Shown: piece by piece, positions 63,251-64,000 of the stretch
How the letters are laid out: every line of letters starts with the position of its first letter
Numbering within the stretch: position 1 is the stretch's first letter
NCBI GenBank assembly: GCA_947846985.1
Contig: CANTUZ010000002.1
Coordinates: forward strand, 134,439,889-134,503,888
DNA: 64,000 bases
Origin: Fratercula arctica
Lineage: Eukaryota > Chordata > Aves > Charadriiformes > Alcidae
Reading direction: 5' to 3'
The notes under the pieces: generated by a model
Seen by the model: the letters and a program-made list of their open reading frames with translations, nothing else
Databases searched by the model: none
Told to the model about the DNA's origin: nothing
Position numbers and translations under genes: made by a program

Positions 63251-64000
63251 CCAGCCCACTGCCGCGGATTCACAGGAATACAGACTGTAAGAAAGGACCA
63301 CGATGATAAATGATCTGTTGTGCAATTTTGACAAAAATCCTTCACTTCTTTGTGCATCCTGTGACACAATGGTAATCCAAGGATAAGTTCAACCTGATAT
63401 TTTTTAAGGAAACTTTTTTCATATCCCCAAATATGGTGAGATGGATTTCTTTCATTTTTAGTTGCCATGCATGTTAAATAATTAGTGGGTACTTACGATA
63501 GTAAGAGGTTAGTCCTTGGTGCCTAATCCAATGTCACCCTACTTTGAAAATTTGAATACAGTGACTTTCGTGAGGGCAATATTGTTATAGAGACAAGCAA
63601 ACTGTGCAGGCAGCCTTGACCTGGGTACATAGTTTTTCTGCAACCTTGGCCATACTATTTAACATCCTTCCCCCCAAAATCATTATTTCAATTTATAAAA
63701 TGAGTGCAAATGTTGTTTCTTTCCTGTATCAGGACGAAAACCATTTTTATGTACTAATTGAGCACATGCGCTAGATCCTTAGCTCAGGAAAATAAGGGAT
63801 GTGCCATTGCTGATTTATGCTGGCAGAACATCTATTTCCTGAGACAGAAAATGTTAACCTATAAACCACTTTCTCCACCACTAGTGAATGTATTCAAGGA
63901 TTTTTCTGCTCTGGTTTTGTCTTCCTTTTCAACCATACTATATAACTAATACTGTAAGTCCATTTTTTAGTTTTTAAAAAGAATTTTCTGCTAGTTCCAG
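63251..64000. other. Unique sequence to the window end
   Basis: No gene is recognised. The first ~120 bp may include unrecognised LTR-derived sequence, since the LTR's far edge is uncertain (a TGACA at 63329-63333 is one weak candidate end). The rest is AT-rich single-copy sequence. Confidence 0.5.

Noticed and set aside
63137..63468. Overlapping open frames on - at the second LTR
   Set aside because: They run through the LTR promoter region and adjoining sequence; no retroviral protein motif is present.

Overview
This window looks like nuclear DNA from a bird, and it contains no gene I can name. The bird assignment rests on three 3'-end copies of the CR1 LINE (7839-8284 on +, 28783-29305 on -, 36180-36297 on +) and on two endogenous-retrovirus LTRs. 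One of the LTRs (62839 to about 63250, minus orientation) belongs to a family I recognise as widespread in bird genomes. Base composition is AT-rich and CpG-poor, with many poly-A/poly-T runs and short microsatellites, which fits the interior of a large intron or a gene desert. I cannot name a species or a locus.

Layout. 1-7838: unique sequence with a C15 run, an AAT-type microsatellite and an A-rich tract. 7839-8284: CR1 copy 1. 8285-24038: unique sequence with a C-rich tract that could fold as a quadruplex on the minus strand, a 100-bp T/G tract and one stretch that reads like a conserved noncoding element. 24039-24638: a complete 590-bp solo LTR with 5-bp target duplications. About 25530-26110: the most CpG-rich block of the window. 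28188-28260: compound TTA/GAT microsatellite. 28502-28523: G-quadruplex motif. 28783-29305: CR1 copy 2. 31866-31947: a possible orphan exon. 35203-35250: a 17-bp perfect inverted repeat with homeodomain-like TAATT cores. 36180-36297: CR1 copy 3. 41938-41967: a 30-bp perfect palindrome. 42000-62838: unique sequence with homopolymers. 62839 to about 63250: second LTR, truncated. The rest is unique.

Coding content. None of the many open frames looks like a conserved protein. The longest are about 140-184 codons, unremarkable for 128 kb of two-strand sequence, and one is inflated by translation of a microsatellite. The only recognisable protein-derived sequence is the C-terminal end of CR1 ORF2 in two of the LINE copies, both broken. 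I found no tRNA, rRNA, recognisable microRNA, CRISPR array or bacterial-type operon. The window shows no sign of a new multi-gene system. The best leads are single noncoding elements: the inverted repeat at 35.2 kb, the CpG-rich block at 25.5-26.1 kb, the exon-like stretch at 31.9 kb and the intact solo LTR at 24 kb.
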